Part shown: positions 1-8,394 of the stretch, one piece after another
Layout of the letters: each line of letters begins with the position of its first letter
Numbering within the stretch: position 1 is the first letter of the stretch
From: Sphingomonadaceae bacterium OTU29LAMAA1
Lineage (GTDB): Bacteria; Pseudomonadota; Alphaproteobacteria; Sphingomonadales; Sphingomonadaceae
Assembly (NCBI GenBank): GCA_024072375.1
Contig: CP099617.1
Span: 2,797,001 to 2,861,000 of the forward strand
DNA: 64,000 nt
Direction: 5' to 3'
Program-made: the position numbers and the translations under genes
The notes under the pieces: model-generated
What the model saw: the letters and a program-made list of their open reading frames with translations, nothing else
The model's database searches: none
What the model was told of the DNA's origin: nothing

Positions 1-359
1 TGCACGTCGATCTCGACAGTTTTGCGATGGTCGACGGCAGCTACACCGCGGCGGCGGACCTGTATCTGGGCGATACGTCGAGCCAGGTCGTCGAATTCCT
101 GATGCGGCCGCGACCGTGTGTGTTCCTCGATCCCGCCGCCGTCGCGTGGCAGGGGGATCCGAGCTATGCGATGTGGGCGGCCGGTGAGGTGGTGACCACG
201 ATCGACGCCATGATGCCGGCGCTGGATCGCGCGACGGCGCGGCATTCCGGCTTCGTTGCGGCGCAGGAGGCGTTCGCGACGACGTCGCTGGGCGACAGCG
301 ACGGCGTGGCACCGGACCGGGCGGCGGCGGCGATCCTGCGGCTGCTCGCGACCAGTTGA
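1..359 (+). CDS. C-terminal end of a CDP-glycerol glycerophosphotransferase/epimerase-like GT-B protein (partial)
   Basis: The reading frame is open from the left edge and ends at 357-359, leaving about 118 residues. The segment GDTSSQVVEFLMRPRPCVFL followed by an aromatic W and a YxxW motif resembles the nucleotide-binding C-terminal half of CDP-glycerol:polyglycerophosphate glycerophosphotransferases and UDP-GlcNAc 2-epimerase-type GT-B enzymes. Such enzymes transfer glycerol-phosphate or sugar units to envelope acceptors in the cytoplasm. It is followed immediately by a CDP-alcohol phosphatidyltransferase, which fits a role in building a polar lipid or polymer. The N-terminal part is outside the window, so substrate and length cannot be judged. 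Confidence 0.6.
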   Translation, partial: HVDLDSFAMVDGSYTAAADLYLGDTSSQVVEFLMRPRPCVFLDPAAVAWQGDPSYAMWAAGEVVTTIDAMMPALDRATARHSGFVAAQEAFATTSLGDSDGVAPDRAAAAILRLLATS

Positions 360-406
360 ACGCTGGCGACTATCCCGATCGCATCGGCGACGCTATCGGG
401 CCGGAC

Positions 407-1537
407 ATGACCGTGCCCGTTCCCGCCCCGCGCCCGATCGTGATCGCGATCGGAGACAATCCGACGCCGATCTGGGGGATGACCGTAGCGGAACGGCTGC
501 GGCGGCTGGCAGCGGCGCGCAAATTGCCGCTGGCGGGCGATGCCGATGCGGCGGGGGCGCTGCTCGCCAATCTCGCGTTCGCGTTCGACCCTGCGTGGGT
601 GCCGTACCTCGTCGCGCGACCGGGCACGGTAGTGACGCGGGGCGGCGTGCCCGTACTTGCGCACATCCTCGACGCCGCCGATCGCGCACGCGTCGCCGCG
701 GCGATGGAGGCGAACGGGCCGCTGGAGCCGGGCACGCTGACGGTGATCCCGGCAGAGGCGGAGGACGGCATCTTCAACGAGGCGCTGCGAAAGCGGGAGC
801 GTCCGTTTGCGGAGCGGCTGGAACCTGCCAGCGTGCCGGCGATCGAACGCGCCAGCTACACCGGCGCGTATAAGGGCGTCACCGATCTGCTGACCAAATA
901 TCTGTGGCCGGAATGGGCGTTGTGGATCACGCGGCTGTGCGCGCGGGCCGGCATCTCACCCAATCAGGTCACGGCGCTGGGTTCGGTGCTGTGCATCGTC
1001 GCGACCGTGGCGTTCTGGTACGGCTGGTTCTGGAGCGGGCTGGCGGTCGGGCTGCTGTTCATGGTCCTCGACACCGTCGACGGAAAGCTGGCGCGGTGCA
1101 CGATCACCTCGTCCGCGCTCGGCAATGCCTGGGATCATGGCGTTGACCTGATCCACCCGCCGTTCTGGTGGTGGGCATGGGCGACGGGATGTGCCGCCTA
1201 TGGCAGGCCGCTCGATCACGACATCTTCGTCGCGGTGATCGCCGCGATGCTGTTCGGCTATGTCGCGCAGCGCTTGATCGAGGGCGCTTTCATCGCGCGG
1301 TTCGCAATGCACATCCACGTGTGGGAGCGGTTCGACAGCCGGTTCCGCCTGATCACCGCGCGCCGCAACCCGAACATGGTGCTGCTGTTCGCCTTGCTGC
1401 TGGTCGGTCGCCCCGACTGGGGCATCGTCGCGGTGGCGATGTGGACGATGCTGTCGCTCCTCGTCCACCTGGTTCGCCTGTTCCAAGCGATGGCCGTCGC
1501 CAGGCGGGGGCAGAGGATCGTCAGCTGGCTGGCATGA
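407..1537 (+). CDS. CDP-alcohol phosphatidyltransferase with an N-terminal extension
   Basis: This 376-residue protein has the full CDP-alcohol phosphotransferase signature DGx2ARx8Gx3Dx3D: DGKLAR at about residues 225-230, then G and two Asp residues ending at about 247. Several hydrophobic helices follow. The family transfers a phospho-alcohol from a CDP-activated donor to a second alcohol in the inner membrane. The first ~150 residues are soluble and contain short stretches (WGMTVAERLRR, GVPVLAHILD) that recall a worn NTP-transferase domain, as in IPCT/DIPPS-type fusions; this is a weak inference. ATG at 407 is preferred over a TTG at 356 that overlaps the upstream stop. It overlaps the downstream flippase by ATGA. 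Confidence 0.85.
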   Translation: MTVPVPAPRPIVIAIGDNPTPIWGMTVAERLRRLAAARKLPLAGDADAAGALLANLAFAFDPAWVPYLVARPGTVVTRGGVPVLAHILDAADRARVAAAMEANGPLEPGTLTVIPAEAEDGIFNEALRKRERPFAERLEPASVPAIERASYTGAYKGVTDLLTKYLWPEWALWITRLCARAGISPNQVTALGSVLCIVATVAFWYGWFWSGLAVGLLFMVLDTVDGKLARCTITSSALGNAWDHGVDLIHPPFWWWAWATGCAAYGRPLDHDIFVAVIAAMLFGYVAQRLIEGAFIARFAMHIHVWERFDSRFRLITARRNPNMVLLFALLLVGRPDWGIVAVAMWTMLSLLVHLVRLFQAMAVARRGQRIVSWLA

Positions 1538-2892
1538 GTCCCGACGCCACGAAGACCGGCCTGTTCCAGGGCGGTCCGATGCGCGCCATCGCGCGGAACC
1601 TGGGCTGGATGCTCGCCAGCCGCGGCGTGCTCGCCGTACTGAGCCTCGTCTATCTCGCGATCGTCACGCGAACGCTGGGGGTCAACGGCTTCGGCCGGTT
1701 CGCGCTGATCACCGGTGCGTCACAGGCGCTCGCCACCGTGGTCGGGTTCCAGACGTGGCAGATCATCGTCCGCTACGGCACGCAGCATCTGGGCGCTGCC
1801 GATCGCGATCCCGGCCAGAAGGACAGCGATGCCTTGCGGCTGGCGCGGCTGTTCAAGGCGTGCGGATTGCTCGATCTGGCGAGCGCGGTGGTCGGCGTGA
1901 TCCTGGCGGCGATCATCATCCGGACGTGGGGCGAGGCGCTGGGGGTCCGGCCCGTCCACGCGCGTGCGACCATGCTGTTCACCCTGGCACAACTGCTGTC
2001 GATCCGGTCGACTCCGCTGGGCATTCTGCGCCTGCGCGACCGGTTCTCGTTCGCGGCGGCGGCGGACAGCGTCACCCCGGTGATGCGGCTGGTGGGCGCG
2101 GTCGGGGCGGCGGTGTTCCTGCCCAGCGTCACCGGTTTCCTGATCGCCTGGGGCCTTGCCGAGGTGCTGACCGCCGCCGCATACTGGGCGGCGCTCGCCC
2201 GTACCGGTGACCTCAAGCTGCTGTTCGCCCGCGGCATCGGCGTGCGCGACGTGGTGGTCGATCATCCGGGTATCGTCCGCTTCTCGCTCGCCACCAACGC
2301 CAGCTCTTCGCTCGGTCTGTCGAGCAAGCAGATCCCGCTGCTGCTGGTCGGCGGCACCGTCGGCACCGCGTCGGCGGGCGCGTTCCGGCTGGCGCTGCAA
2401 CTGGCGCAGGCGCTGACCAAGGTGTCGCAATTGCTGGCCCGCGCGGCCTTTCCGGAGATCGTTCGTGCCGTCGCCGCCGGCGGGCTGGCACGGGTGCGGC
2501 AGATGATCATGCGATCGTTCCTGATGGCTTCGGTCGTCGCGGCATTCGCCTTCCTGATCGTCGTGCTGTTCGGACATCCGGTGCTGACGTTGATGGGGGG
2601 CAAGGAATTCGGCCGCGCCTATCCGATCCTGTTGTGGCTGGCCGCCGCCGGATGCGTCGATCTGGTCACCGTCGGGTTCGAGCCCTTGCTGCTCGCCGCC
2701 AACCGGATCGGCGCGACGTTCATCGCCCGACTGGTGGGGATCGTCGTACTGTTCGGCGTCAGCTTCTGGCTCAGCCCGTCGCTGGGCGTCATCGGCATCG
2801 GTGTCGCCGTGCTGGCCAACGCGTTGATCGTCGCGGTCATGCTCGGGGTCGCCACGCGCGCATTGCTCACGCGGTCTGCCGCGGCCGCCTGA
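1534..2892 (+). CDS. Polysaccharide/lipid flippase of the MOP superfamily
   Basis: This 452-residue protein is built almost entirely of hydrophobic segments (roughly 12 or more). It begins with the arrangement typical of oligosaccharide flippases: a short cytoplasmic leader, then GWMLASRGVLAVLSLVYLAI and RTLGVNGFGRFAL. Members (Wzx, MurJ-like, PST) move lipid-linked glycans or other amphiphiles across the inner membrane. Translation is probably coupled to the upstream CDP-alcohol transferase through the ATGA overlap. Its place among lipid head-group enzymes suggests that it flips their product. The cargo cannot be deduced from sequence. Confidence 0.82.
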   Translation: MSPDATKTGLFQGGPMRAIARNLGWMLASRGVLAVLSLVYLAIVTRTLGVNGFGRFALITGASQALATVVGFQTWQIIVRYGTQHLGAADRDPGQKDSDALRLARLFKACGLLDLASAVVGVILAAIIIRTWGEALGVRPVHARATMLFTLAQLLSIRSTPLGILRLRDRFSFAAAADSVTPVMRLVGAVGAAVFLPSVTGFLIAWGLAEVLTAAAYWAALARTGDLKLLFARGIGVRDVVVDHPGIVRFSLATNASSSLGLSSKQIPLLLVGGTVGTASAGAFRLALQLAQALTKVSQLLARAAFPEIVRAVAAGGLARVRQMIMRSFLMASVVAAFAFLIVVLFGHPVLTLMGGKEFGRAYPILLWLAAAGCVDLVTVGFEPLLLAANRIGATFIARLVGIVVLFGVSFWLSPSLGVIGIGVAVLANALIVAVMLGVATRALLTRSAAAA

Positions 2893-3018
2893 CCTTCGAC
2901 GAAGCGCGCATTTCGGCGAAATCATACTAAAATGCGTCAATTTTCTTGCTGGGGCCGTAATCCTGCCCATATTCTCGCCTGTGACAGTTCGGTGAAGGAC
3001 TTGTGACGGAGGGCGGTT

Positions 3019-4071
3019 GTGGCCACACGGATAGATGGGCGGCCCTCCGCCGGACAGACCCTGCTCGGTGCGGCGGGCGAAGTCCTGTTTCGCCAGACCG
3101 GCGCACATGCTGACGGTCGCCTGCCGCGGGTCGCATTGCCGGCTGCGCTGGCGCCGGCATCGTCTCTCGTAGGCGTGATTGCCAACGCTCGCAGCCACCG
3201 CAATCAGAAGACCGGGGTGCGGCTGGATCACTGGCCGGACGTGCTTTACGCTGCGCCGGAGACGTTCGACGCGCTGGAGGACACGCTGCGCGACTATGCC
3301 GCGCGCCAGATCGGCCTGCTGGTCGTCAATGGCGGTGACGGAACGTTGCGCGACGTGATGACCGCGGCGGCACGGGTGTTCGACCGGTTGCCGCCGATGG
3401 CGATCATCCCGTCGGGCAAGACCAACGCGCTGGCACTCGACCTCGGTATTCCGGACGTGTGGACGGTACGCGATGCGATCGCCGCGGCACAGGCCGGGCG
3501 GTTCGTCCAGCGTTCCCCGGTCGAGGTGCTGCGCAAAGGCAGCGACCTGCCCGATGCACGCGGATTCCTGCTGGGCATGGGCGGCTTCGTGCGTGCGACC
3601 GAACTGGCGCAGAGCACGCACCGTGCCGGCGCGTTCAACGGTATCGCGGTGGCGCTGTCGCTCGGCTGGAGCATCGCCCAGACGCTGTTCGGCGGCCCCG
3701 GCAATCCCTGGCGCCGGGGGACGACGATGCATATGCAGGTTGACGATCAGGCGCCGGCGACGCGCCGATTGTACCTGATGCTCGCATCGACGCTCGAGCG
3801 GATGCCGGTCGGACTGAAACCGTTCGGTCGCCAGCGCGCAGGCCTCAAGATGCTGACTGTCGAGGCCCCGCCGAAGCATCTGCTGCGCATGCTGAAGCCG
3901 ATCCTGACCGGAACCGACGGCGGTGCCGCAACAGCGGACGATTTCACTCGAAGCGATCCGCGTATCGTCCATGTCCGGTCGGACGAGGGCTTCATTCTCG
4001 ACGGCGAACATTATGCCGGTGGCGATCTGACGATCCGGGCGGGAGAGCCAATTCGGTTCGCCGCCCCGTGA
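3019..4071 (+). CDS. Diacylglycerol-kinase-family lipid kinase
   Basis: This 350-residue protein carries the DAGK catalytic-domain hallmarks: GGDGT at residues 105-109 and the PSGKTN loop at 131-136, as in DgkB, YegS and sphingosine/ceramide kinases. The reaction is ATP-dependent phosphorylation of a lipid hydroxyl. A bacterial ceramide kinase of this family (CpgB of Caulobacter) is known, so in a sphingolipid-making organism ceramide is as plausible a substrate as diacylglycerol. It starts with GTG at 3019, about 125 bp after the flippase, and its stop overlaps the next gene as GTGA. The substrate is not decided by the sequence. Confidence 0.82.
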   Translation: MATRIDGRPSAGQTLLGAAGEVLFRQTGAHADGRLPRVALPAALAPASSLVGVIANARSHRNQKTGVRLDHWPDVLYAAPETFDALEDTLRDYAARQIGLLVVNGGDGTLRDVMTAAARVFDRLPPMAIIPSGKTNALALDLGIPDVWTVRDAIAAAQAGRFVQRSPVEVLRKGSDLPDARGFLLGMGGFVRATELAQSTHRAGAFNGIAVALSLGWSIAQTLFGGPGNPWRRGTTMHMQVDDQAPATRRLYLMLASTLERMPVGLKPFGRQRAGLKMLTVEAPPKHLLRMLKPILTGTDGGAATADDFTRSDPRIVHVRSDEGFILDGEHYAGGDLTIRAGEPIRFAAP

Positions 4072-5006
4072 GTTCAGGTGTGGATCGGGCGGCGGGACAC
4101 ACCTTGTTGTCGTTCGTCGCAGATGAACTGGATGTCGCGGTCGCCCCGCCGGTTTCGGCTGCGGCGCGCGATCTGGTACGGCGACTCAATGGCGTGGCGG
4201 TGCTGTTCTACGGATCGGTACTGCGGACCGGCGATCTGGATGGTGTCCTCGATTTCTATGTCCTGACGCCGCCGCCGCGGGGCTTCGGCGTGCGGGCCTT
4301 GGCGACGCGGGCGCTCTGGCCCGACGTCAGCTTCCACGAGCTTCCGGTCGGTGGTCGTATGATCCGGGCCAAGGTGGCGACGATGCCGCTCGATACATTC
4401 TGCCGCGCCGCCGGGGGGCGAACGATCGACACGACGGTCTGGACGCGGTTTGCGCAGCCGGCCGGGCTGGTGTGGAGCGCCGATCCGGTGACCGGTGCGC
4501 GGGTGGTTCGCGCGGTTGCGCATGCCGCGGCGACAGCGGCGCGTTTTGCCGCGGTGCTGGGTCCGCAAAGCGGCCGCCCCGGCGATTTCTGGACCGCGCT
4601 GTTCCGCCAGACCTATTCCGCCGAACTGCGCGTCGAGGCGCCGGGGCGAGAGCAGCAGATTCTCGCCTTCGATCCCGACCGATTCGATACCCTGTTGCCG
4701 CTGGCGTGGCAGGGCGCAGGGATCGGGTACGAACGCCGCGGCGACGCCTATCGCCCGCTAGTGACCGAGCGGGACAGCCGCCAGACGCTTGCAGCCTGGT
4801 GGTTGCGCCAGCGGCTCGGCAAATGGCTCAACGTCGCACGGCTGATCAAGGCGGCCTTCACGTTCGACGGTGCCGCCCGTTACGGCCTGTGGAAGTTGCA
4901 GCGTCACACCGGCATCGACCTGCCGCTGACGCCGTGGCGCGAACGCCATCCGATTCTGGCGGCGCCGGGCGTGATGTGGCGCGTATGGCACGTGCGTCAG
5001 GCATGA
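4068..5006 (+). CDS. GS/DxD nucleotidyltransferase-fold protein, possibly Tam41-like
   Basis: This 312-residue protein has no clear named family by eye. Residues 46-64 read LFYGS, then DLD and a further Asp four residues on (LDFYV). That is the GS...DxD pattern of the polymerase-beta nucleotidyltransferase fold. The spacing recalls Tam41, the mitochondrial CDP-diacylglycerol synthase (YGSGVF followed by an IDF motif). If correct, it would activate a phosphatidic-acid-like lipid with CTP, matching the lipid kinase before it and the CDP-alcohol transferase upstream. It overlaps both neighbours (GTGA before, ATGA after), so it is firmly part of this operon. The Tam41 link is inference; an unrelated nucleotidyltransferase is possible. 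Confidence 0.6.
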   Translation: MSSGVDRAAGHTLLSFVADELDVAVAPPVSAAARDLVRRLNGVAVLFYGSVLRTGDLDGVLDFYVLTPPPRGFGVRALATRALWPDVSFHELPVGGRMIRAKVATMPLDTFCRAAGGRTIDTTVWTRFAQPAGLVWSADPVTGARVVRAVAHAAATAARFAAVLGPQSGRPGDFWTALFRQTYSAELRVEAPGREQQILAFDPDRFDTLLPLAWQGAGIGYERRGDAYRPLVTERDSRQTLAAWWLRQRLGKWLNVARLIKAAFTFDGAARYGLWKLQRHTGIDLPLTPWRERHPILAAPGVMWRVWHVRQA

Positions 5007-5776
5007 CCTTCAACGCACTGATACTGGCGGGATCGCGCGGCGGCGCGGATGCGGTCGCATCATATGCCGGAGTGGCGGACAAGGCCCTGATCGTGATCGA
5101 AGGCGAGACGATGCTGGCGCGGGTCGTCGCGGCGCTGCGGGCGGCGGGTGCCGACCGGATCGCCGTGTCGGCGAACGCTCCTGCGGTGCGTGCCGAGGCG
5201 ATCCGGCTGGGTGCCGAACCGCTCGATGCCGCTGCCGGCCCCAGCGCCAGCACTCGGTCGGGCTTGCGGACGCTGGGCGCGCCGCTGCTGGTCACCACGG
5301 CAGATCACGCGCTGTTGCGTGCCGCATGGGTGTGCGAGCTCCTGACCGATGCACCGGCCGACGCGGACGTCGCGGCGCTGCTGGCGCACCGCGATGTCGT
5401 CGAACGCGACGCGCCGCCGACCCGGCGTACCTATCTGCGCTTTGCCGACGGCGGCTGGTCGGGCTGCAACCTGTTCCTGTTGCGCACGCCGGCTGCCGAC
5501 GCTGCGATTGGACTGTGGATGTCGGTCGAGGCGGACCGCAAGCGGCCGTGGCGGATCGTCCGGCGTCTGGGCGTGCGCACGCTGCTACGCTATCTGGGCG
5601 GCCGGCTGACGCTGAATGCCGCATTGGCACAGCTTGGAGCGATCGCAGGCGTACGGGCGGCGGCCGTCGCGGCACGGCATGGGCTGGCTGCGGTCGATGT
5701 CGATAAGCCCGACGACCTCGACCTCGTCCGCAGGATCGTGGCGGAACCGCCGGGTCAGGCGTCCCAGTCGACCTGA
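5003..5776 (+). CDS. MobA-like NTP transferase domain protein
   Basis: This 257-residue protein opens with ALILAGSRGG, the glycine-rich nucleotide loop of GT-A NTP transferases (MobA, IspD, inositol-1-phosphate cytidylyltransferase). The signature Lys of ADKALI follows, then VTTADHALL, which supplies the metal-binding Asp. Such enzymes condense CTP, UTP or GTP with a phosphorylated small molecule. MobA itself is unlikely because no other molybdenum-cofactor gene is near. In this operon a CDP-head-group donor for the CDP-alcohol transferase is the simplest product. ATG overlaps the previous stop, and the 3' end overlaps the convergent HAD gene by 22 bp. Confidence 0.72.
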   Translation: MTFNALILAGSRGGADAVASYAGVADKALIVIEGETMLARVVAALRAAGADRIAVSANAPAVRAEAIRLGAEPLDAAAGPSASTRSGLRTLGAPLLVTTADHALLRAAWVCELLTDAPADADVAALLAHRDVVERDAPPTRRTYLRFADGGWSGCNLFLLRTPAADAAIGLWMSVEADRKRPWRIVRRLGVRTLLRYLGGRLTLNAALAQLGAIAGVRAAAVAARHGLAAVDVDKPDDLDLVRRIVAEPPGQASQST

Positions 5777-6423
5777 GGCCAGCCACGCTGTGCGGTGACG
5801 CGTCTCAGCGGGGCATGCGGATTGACCACCACGGGCTCGTCCGACCAATCGAAGGTCGGCACGTCGGAGACATGGTCGGAATAGAAGCGGACGGTCGTGG
5901 TGGCGCGGTCCAGTCCCTGCGCCGCAAACCACGCCTCGATCATCGCCAGCTTGCCCTTGCCATAGCAATTGCCGCCCTCGATCCGTGGCAGCAGGTGCCC
6001 GCGCGCGTCGACCGCGGTGCGCGTCGCGATCAGCGCATCGGCGCCGACATCGCGCGCGATCGCCTCGGCGTAGAAACCATAGGCCGCGGTGGCGATCACG
6101 ATGCGATATCCCGCCGCGCGATCCGCCGCCATCTGTCGGCGGGCCGAGGCGCGAATCTGCGCCGGTCCGAATCGCGCCATCCAGCGCGCCGCGATCGCTG
6201 CCGCGCGATCCGGTGACAGCGTGCCGAGGGCGGCGCGGTGCATCACCTGCTTCAGCCGGTCGCGATGCAGCAGCCCGACCCCCCGCAATGCCGCCGCCGC
6301 CAGCACGGCGGGCAGCAACGCCAGCCGCCACGGCGCGTGGCGGACGACGGCGTGCAGCAGAAACGGGGTCCAGGTCGGCAACCGGGTGATCGTCCGGTCG
6401 AGATCGTAGATCGCCACCCGCAT
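5755..6423 (-). CDS. HAD-superfamily (class IB) phosphatase
   Basis: This 222-residue protein begins MRVAIYDLDRTI, the HAD motif I DxDxT with nucleophile and acid/base Asp. Motif II (VIATAA), the GNCYGKGK lysine region and the SDHVSDVPTFDW motif IV follow. This is the SerB/PgpC-type class IB arrangement. PgpC dephosphorylates phosphatidylglycerophosphate, so a lipid phosphate made by the neighbouring CDP-alcohol transferase is an attractive substrate. Phosphoserine or another small phosphate is possible. A longer frame upstream exists, but the CAT at 6421-6423 places the start directly before motif I. It is convergent with the NTP-transferase gene. Confidence 0.8.
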   Translation of the reverse strand: MRVAIYDLDRTITRLPTWTPFLLHAVVRHAPWRLALLPAVLAAAALRGVGLLHRDRLKQVMHRAALGTLSPDRAAAIAARWMARFGPAQIRASARRQMAADRAAGYRIVIATAAYGFYAEAIARDVGADALIATRTAVDARGHLLPRIEGGNCYGKGKLAMIEAWFAAQGLDRATTTVRFYSDHVSDVPTFDWSDEPVVVNPHAPLRRVTAQRGWPQVDWDA

Positions 6424-6580
6424 GAGGGCTGACGAGCGTGGCGGGGTGTCATCCATCAGAGCGTCGATGGCGTTCGAAGATGGCGCGGACGTGGCAGGGA
6501 GCGGACACTGGTCAGGCATCCACCGTGCGCGATTCGAAGCGGTTGCGGCGGACATCCGGCCACGCTAGGCGCGGCGTTCC

Positions 6581-7363
6581 ATGCGGTCCTATCAGCCATC
6601 GTCGGACCGTCGCCGGGCAGTGTCGCTGGCGCTCACCGTCGCCGCGCATGTCCTGATCGCATGGCTGCTGTGGCAACTCGCGCCGGTGTTCGATCCCGAC
6701 CGGGAGCCGGGTCGGTCGCTGACGGTCAACATGCTGCCCGTCGGCGACAACAATTCCACCGCGACCAGGAGCGCCAAGGCGCCCGCCCGCGCAGCACAGG
6801 CGAGCCGCCGCACCGCGCCCGATCCCCCCGCTGCACCGAAGCCGCCGGCAGAGGACAGGCCGGTGCCGCCACCGGTCGACACGCCGTTTCCCGGCTATCT
6901 TGTGCTCAGCAAGAACGATTTCGCCGCCTCCGACGTCGGCAAGATCCCGTCGCGCAAGTCGGGCGGCAGCGCGGGCAGGCAGATGGCGGCGGCGGCGGAG
7001 GGGCAGGGCGACGGCGACGACGGCGAAACCACGGCGGCGGCGGGCATCGGGCCGGGCGGGCAGCGCCTCTACGCCGCCGAATGGTACGTCCGGCCGGCGG
7101 CGTCGCAGCTCAATCCGTATATGCCGCGCAACATCGTGCCTGCGGGGTCATGGGCAGAGATCGCCTGTCGCACCGCGCCCAATTACCGGGTCGAGGATTG
7201 CGTTCAGATCGGCGATTCGCGTCCCGGGCTGGGGCTGGCCCGCGCGATCCGCGAGGCGGCGTGGCAGTTCAAGATCCGTCCGCCACGCATCAACGGCAAG
7301 CCGCAGATCGGTGCCTGGGTGCGCATCCACTACGACATCGTCGAGGGGCGACTGACGCCCTGA
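6581..7363 (+). CDS. TonB-like periplasmic-spanning protein
   Basis: This 260-residue protein has a short basic N-terminus and one membrane segment (about residues 16-36). A long Pro/Ala/Lys-rich linker follows (PDPPAAPKPPAEDRPVPPP), then a compact C-terminal domain from about residue 165. That architecture is typical of energy transducers of the TonB family, which couple the ExbBD motor to outer-membrane receptors. The C-terminal domain lacks an obvious YP motif and has two Cys residues (CRTAPNYRVEDC), so it may be a TonB-like protein with another job. No exbB, exbD or receptor gene is adjacent. It starts divergently from the HAD gene. Confidence 0.5.
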   Translation: MRSYQPSSDRRRAVSLALTVAAHVLIAWLLWQLAPVFDPDREPGRSLTVNMLPVGDNNSTATRSAKAPARAAQASRRTAPDPPAAPKPPAEDRPVPPPVDTPFPGYLVLSKNDFAASDVGKIPSRKSGGSAGRQMAAAAEGQGDGDDGETTAAAGIGPGGQRLYAAEWYVRPAASQLNPYMPRNIVPAGSWAEIACRTAPNYRVEDCVQIGDSRPGLGLARAIREAAWQFKIRPPRINGKPQIGAWVRIHYDIVEGRLTP

Positions 7364-7373
7364 CGCGGCGGGG

Positions 7374-8279
7374 TCAGCCCCGTTCGCGCGCGCGGCGGTA
7401 CGTGCCCAGTACGCGCACCCATTTCGAATGGAAGCCCAGCTCCTCCAGCGCGCGATCGACCGCGGCGTCGCCGGGCTTGCCCTCGATATCGGCGAAGAAC
7501 TCCGTCGCGACGAACTGCCCGCCGCGCTGATAGCTTTCCAGCTTCGTCATGTTGACGCCGTTCGTCGCGAAGCCGCCCATCGCCTTGTAGAGCGCGGCGG
7601 GAATGTTCTTCACCTCGAAGATCAGCGTCGTCATCCATGGGCCCCCGTCTTGCCCGTCTGCGCCGACCGTCGGCTTGCCGCCGCGCGCCAGCACGACGAA
7701 CCGCGTGGTGTTGTGATCGGCATCCGCGATGTCGACGCCGAGCAGGTTGAGGCCATAGATCGCCGCCGCACCGGGCGGGGCGAGCGCCGCGATCGCCGGA
7801 TCGCCGAGCTCCGCCACATAGGCTGCCGCGCCCGCAGTATCGGGATAGGACGCCTGCCGGATACCGTGCGCCTTCAGCCAATGGCGGCATTGGCCGATCG
7901 CCTGCGGGTGGCTCATCGCCTCGCGAACGTCGTCGCGCGTGCCGGTACCCATCAGCGCATGGCGAATCGACAGGAAATGTTCGCCGGTGATGACCAGCCC
8001 GGATTCCGGCAGCAGGAAATGGATGTCGGCGACGCGGCCGTGCAGCGAATTCTCGATCGGGATGACCGCACAATCCGCCCGGCCGTCGCGCACGGCGTCG
8101 ATCGCATCCTCGAACGCGAAGCACGGTAGCGGCAGGCCGTCGGGAAAGGCCTCCAGTGCCGCGACATGGCTGTTGGCGCCCGGTGCGCCCTGAAAGGCGA
8201 CGGCGCGACCGGGGTCGGCGGCGGCGGCGGCAGTCATCGCGGCGACGATCGGACGGGCGGGGGCGGCATAGGTTTCCAT
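7374..8279 (-). CDS. pheA: Prephenate dehydratase
   Basis: This 301-residue protein converts prephenate to phenylpyruvate in phenylalanine synthesis in the cytoplasm. AVAFQGAPGANSH opens the catalytic domain, with the substrate-binding PIENSLHGRV loop and NTTRFVVL (the conserved TRF) near its end. A C-terminal ACT domain follows (FEVKNIPAALYKAMGGFA, then TKLESYQRGG) that binds phenylalanine as feedback inhibitor. There is no chorismate mutase domain, so this is the monofunctional form. The start at 8279 (METYAAP) is preferred over an ATG 39 bp upstream. It is transcribed divergently from the cytochrome c gene. Confidence 0.95.
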   Translation of the reverse strand: METYAAPARPIVAAMTAAAAADPGRAVAFQGAPGANSHVAALEAFPDGLPLPCFAFEDAIDAVRDGRADCAVIPIENSLHGRVADIHFLLPESGLVITGEHFLSIRHALMGTGTRDDVREAMSHPQAIGQCRHWLKAHGIRQASYPDTAGAAAYVAELGDPAIAALAPPGAAAIYGLNLLGVDIADADHNTTRFVVLARGGKPTVGADGQDGGPWMTTLIFEVKNIPAALYKAMGGFATNGVNMTKLESYQRGGQFVATEFFADIEGKPGDAAVDRALEELGFHSKWVRVLGTYRRARERG

Positions 8280-8394
8280 GGCGACCGCGGCGGTAGAGTG
8301 CCTGTGCGCCACCAGCAAGCGCGCGCTTGCGGATGTATCCGCCGTTTCCTATGGGTTCGCTGCGCAAGAAGAGAACAGGGGCAGCGTCAGGCAG

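Noticed and set aside
1720-4011. 763-codon open frame on the minus strand opposite the flippase and lipid kinase
   Set aside because: It runs antisense to two genes with strong family motifs, is rich in Arg/Gln/His as typical of GC-rich antisense frames, and has no domain.
5003-5776. Calling the NTP transferase MobA
   Set aside because: No molybdenum-cofactor genes are nearby, and the operon context points to lipid or glycan precursors.
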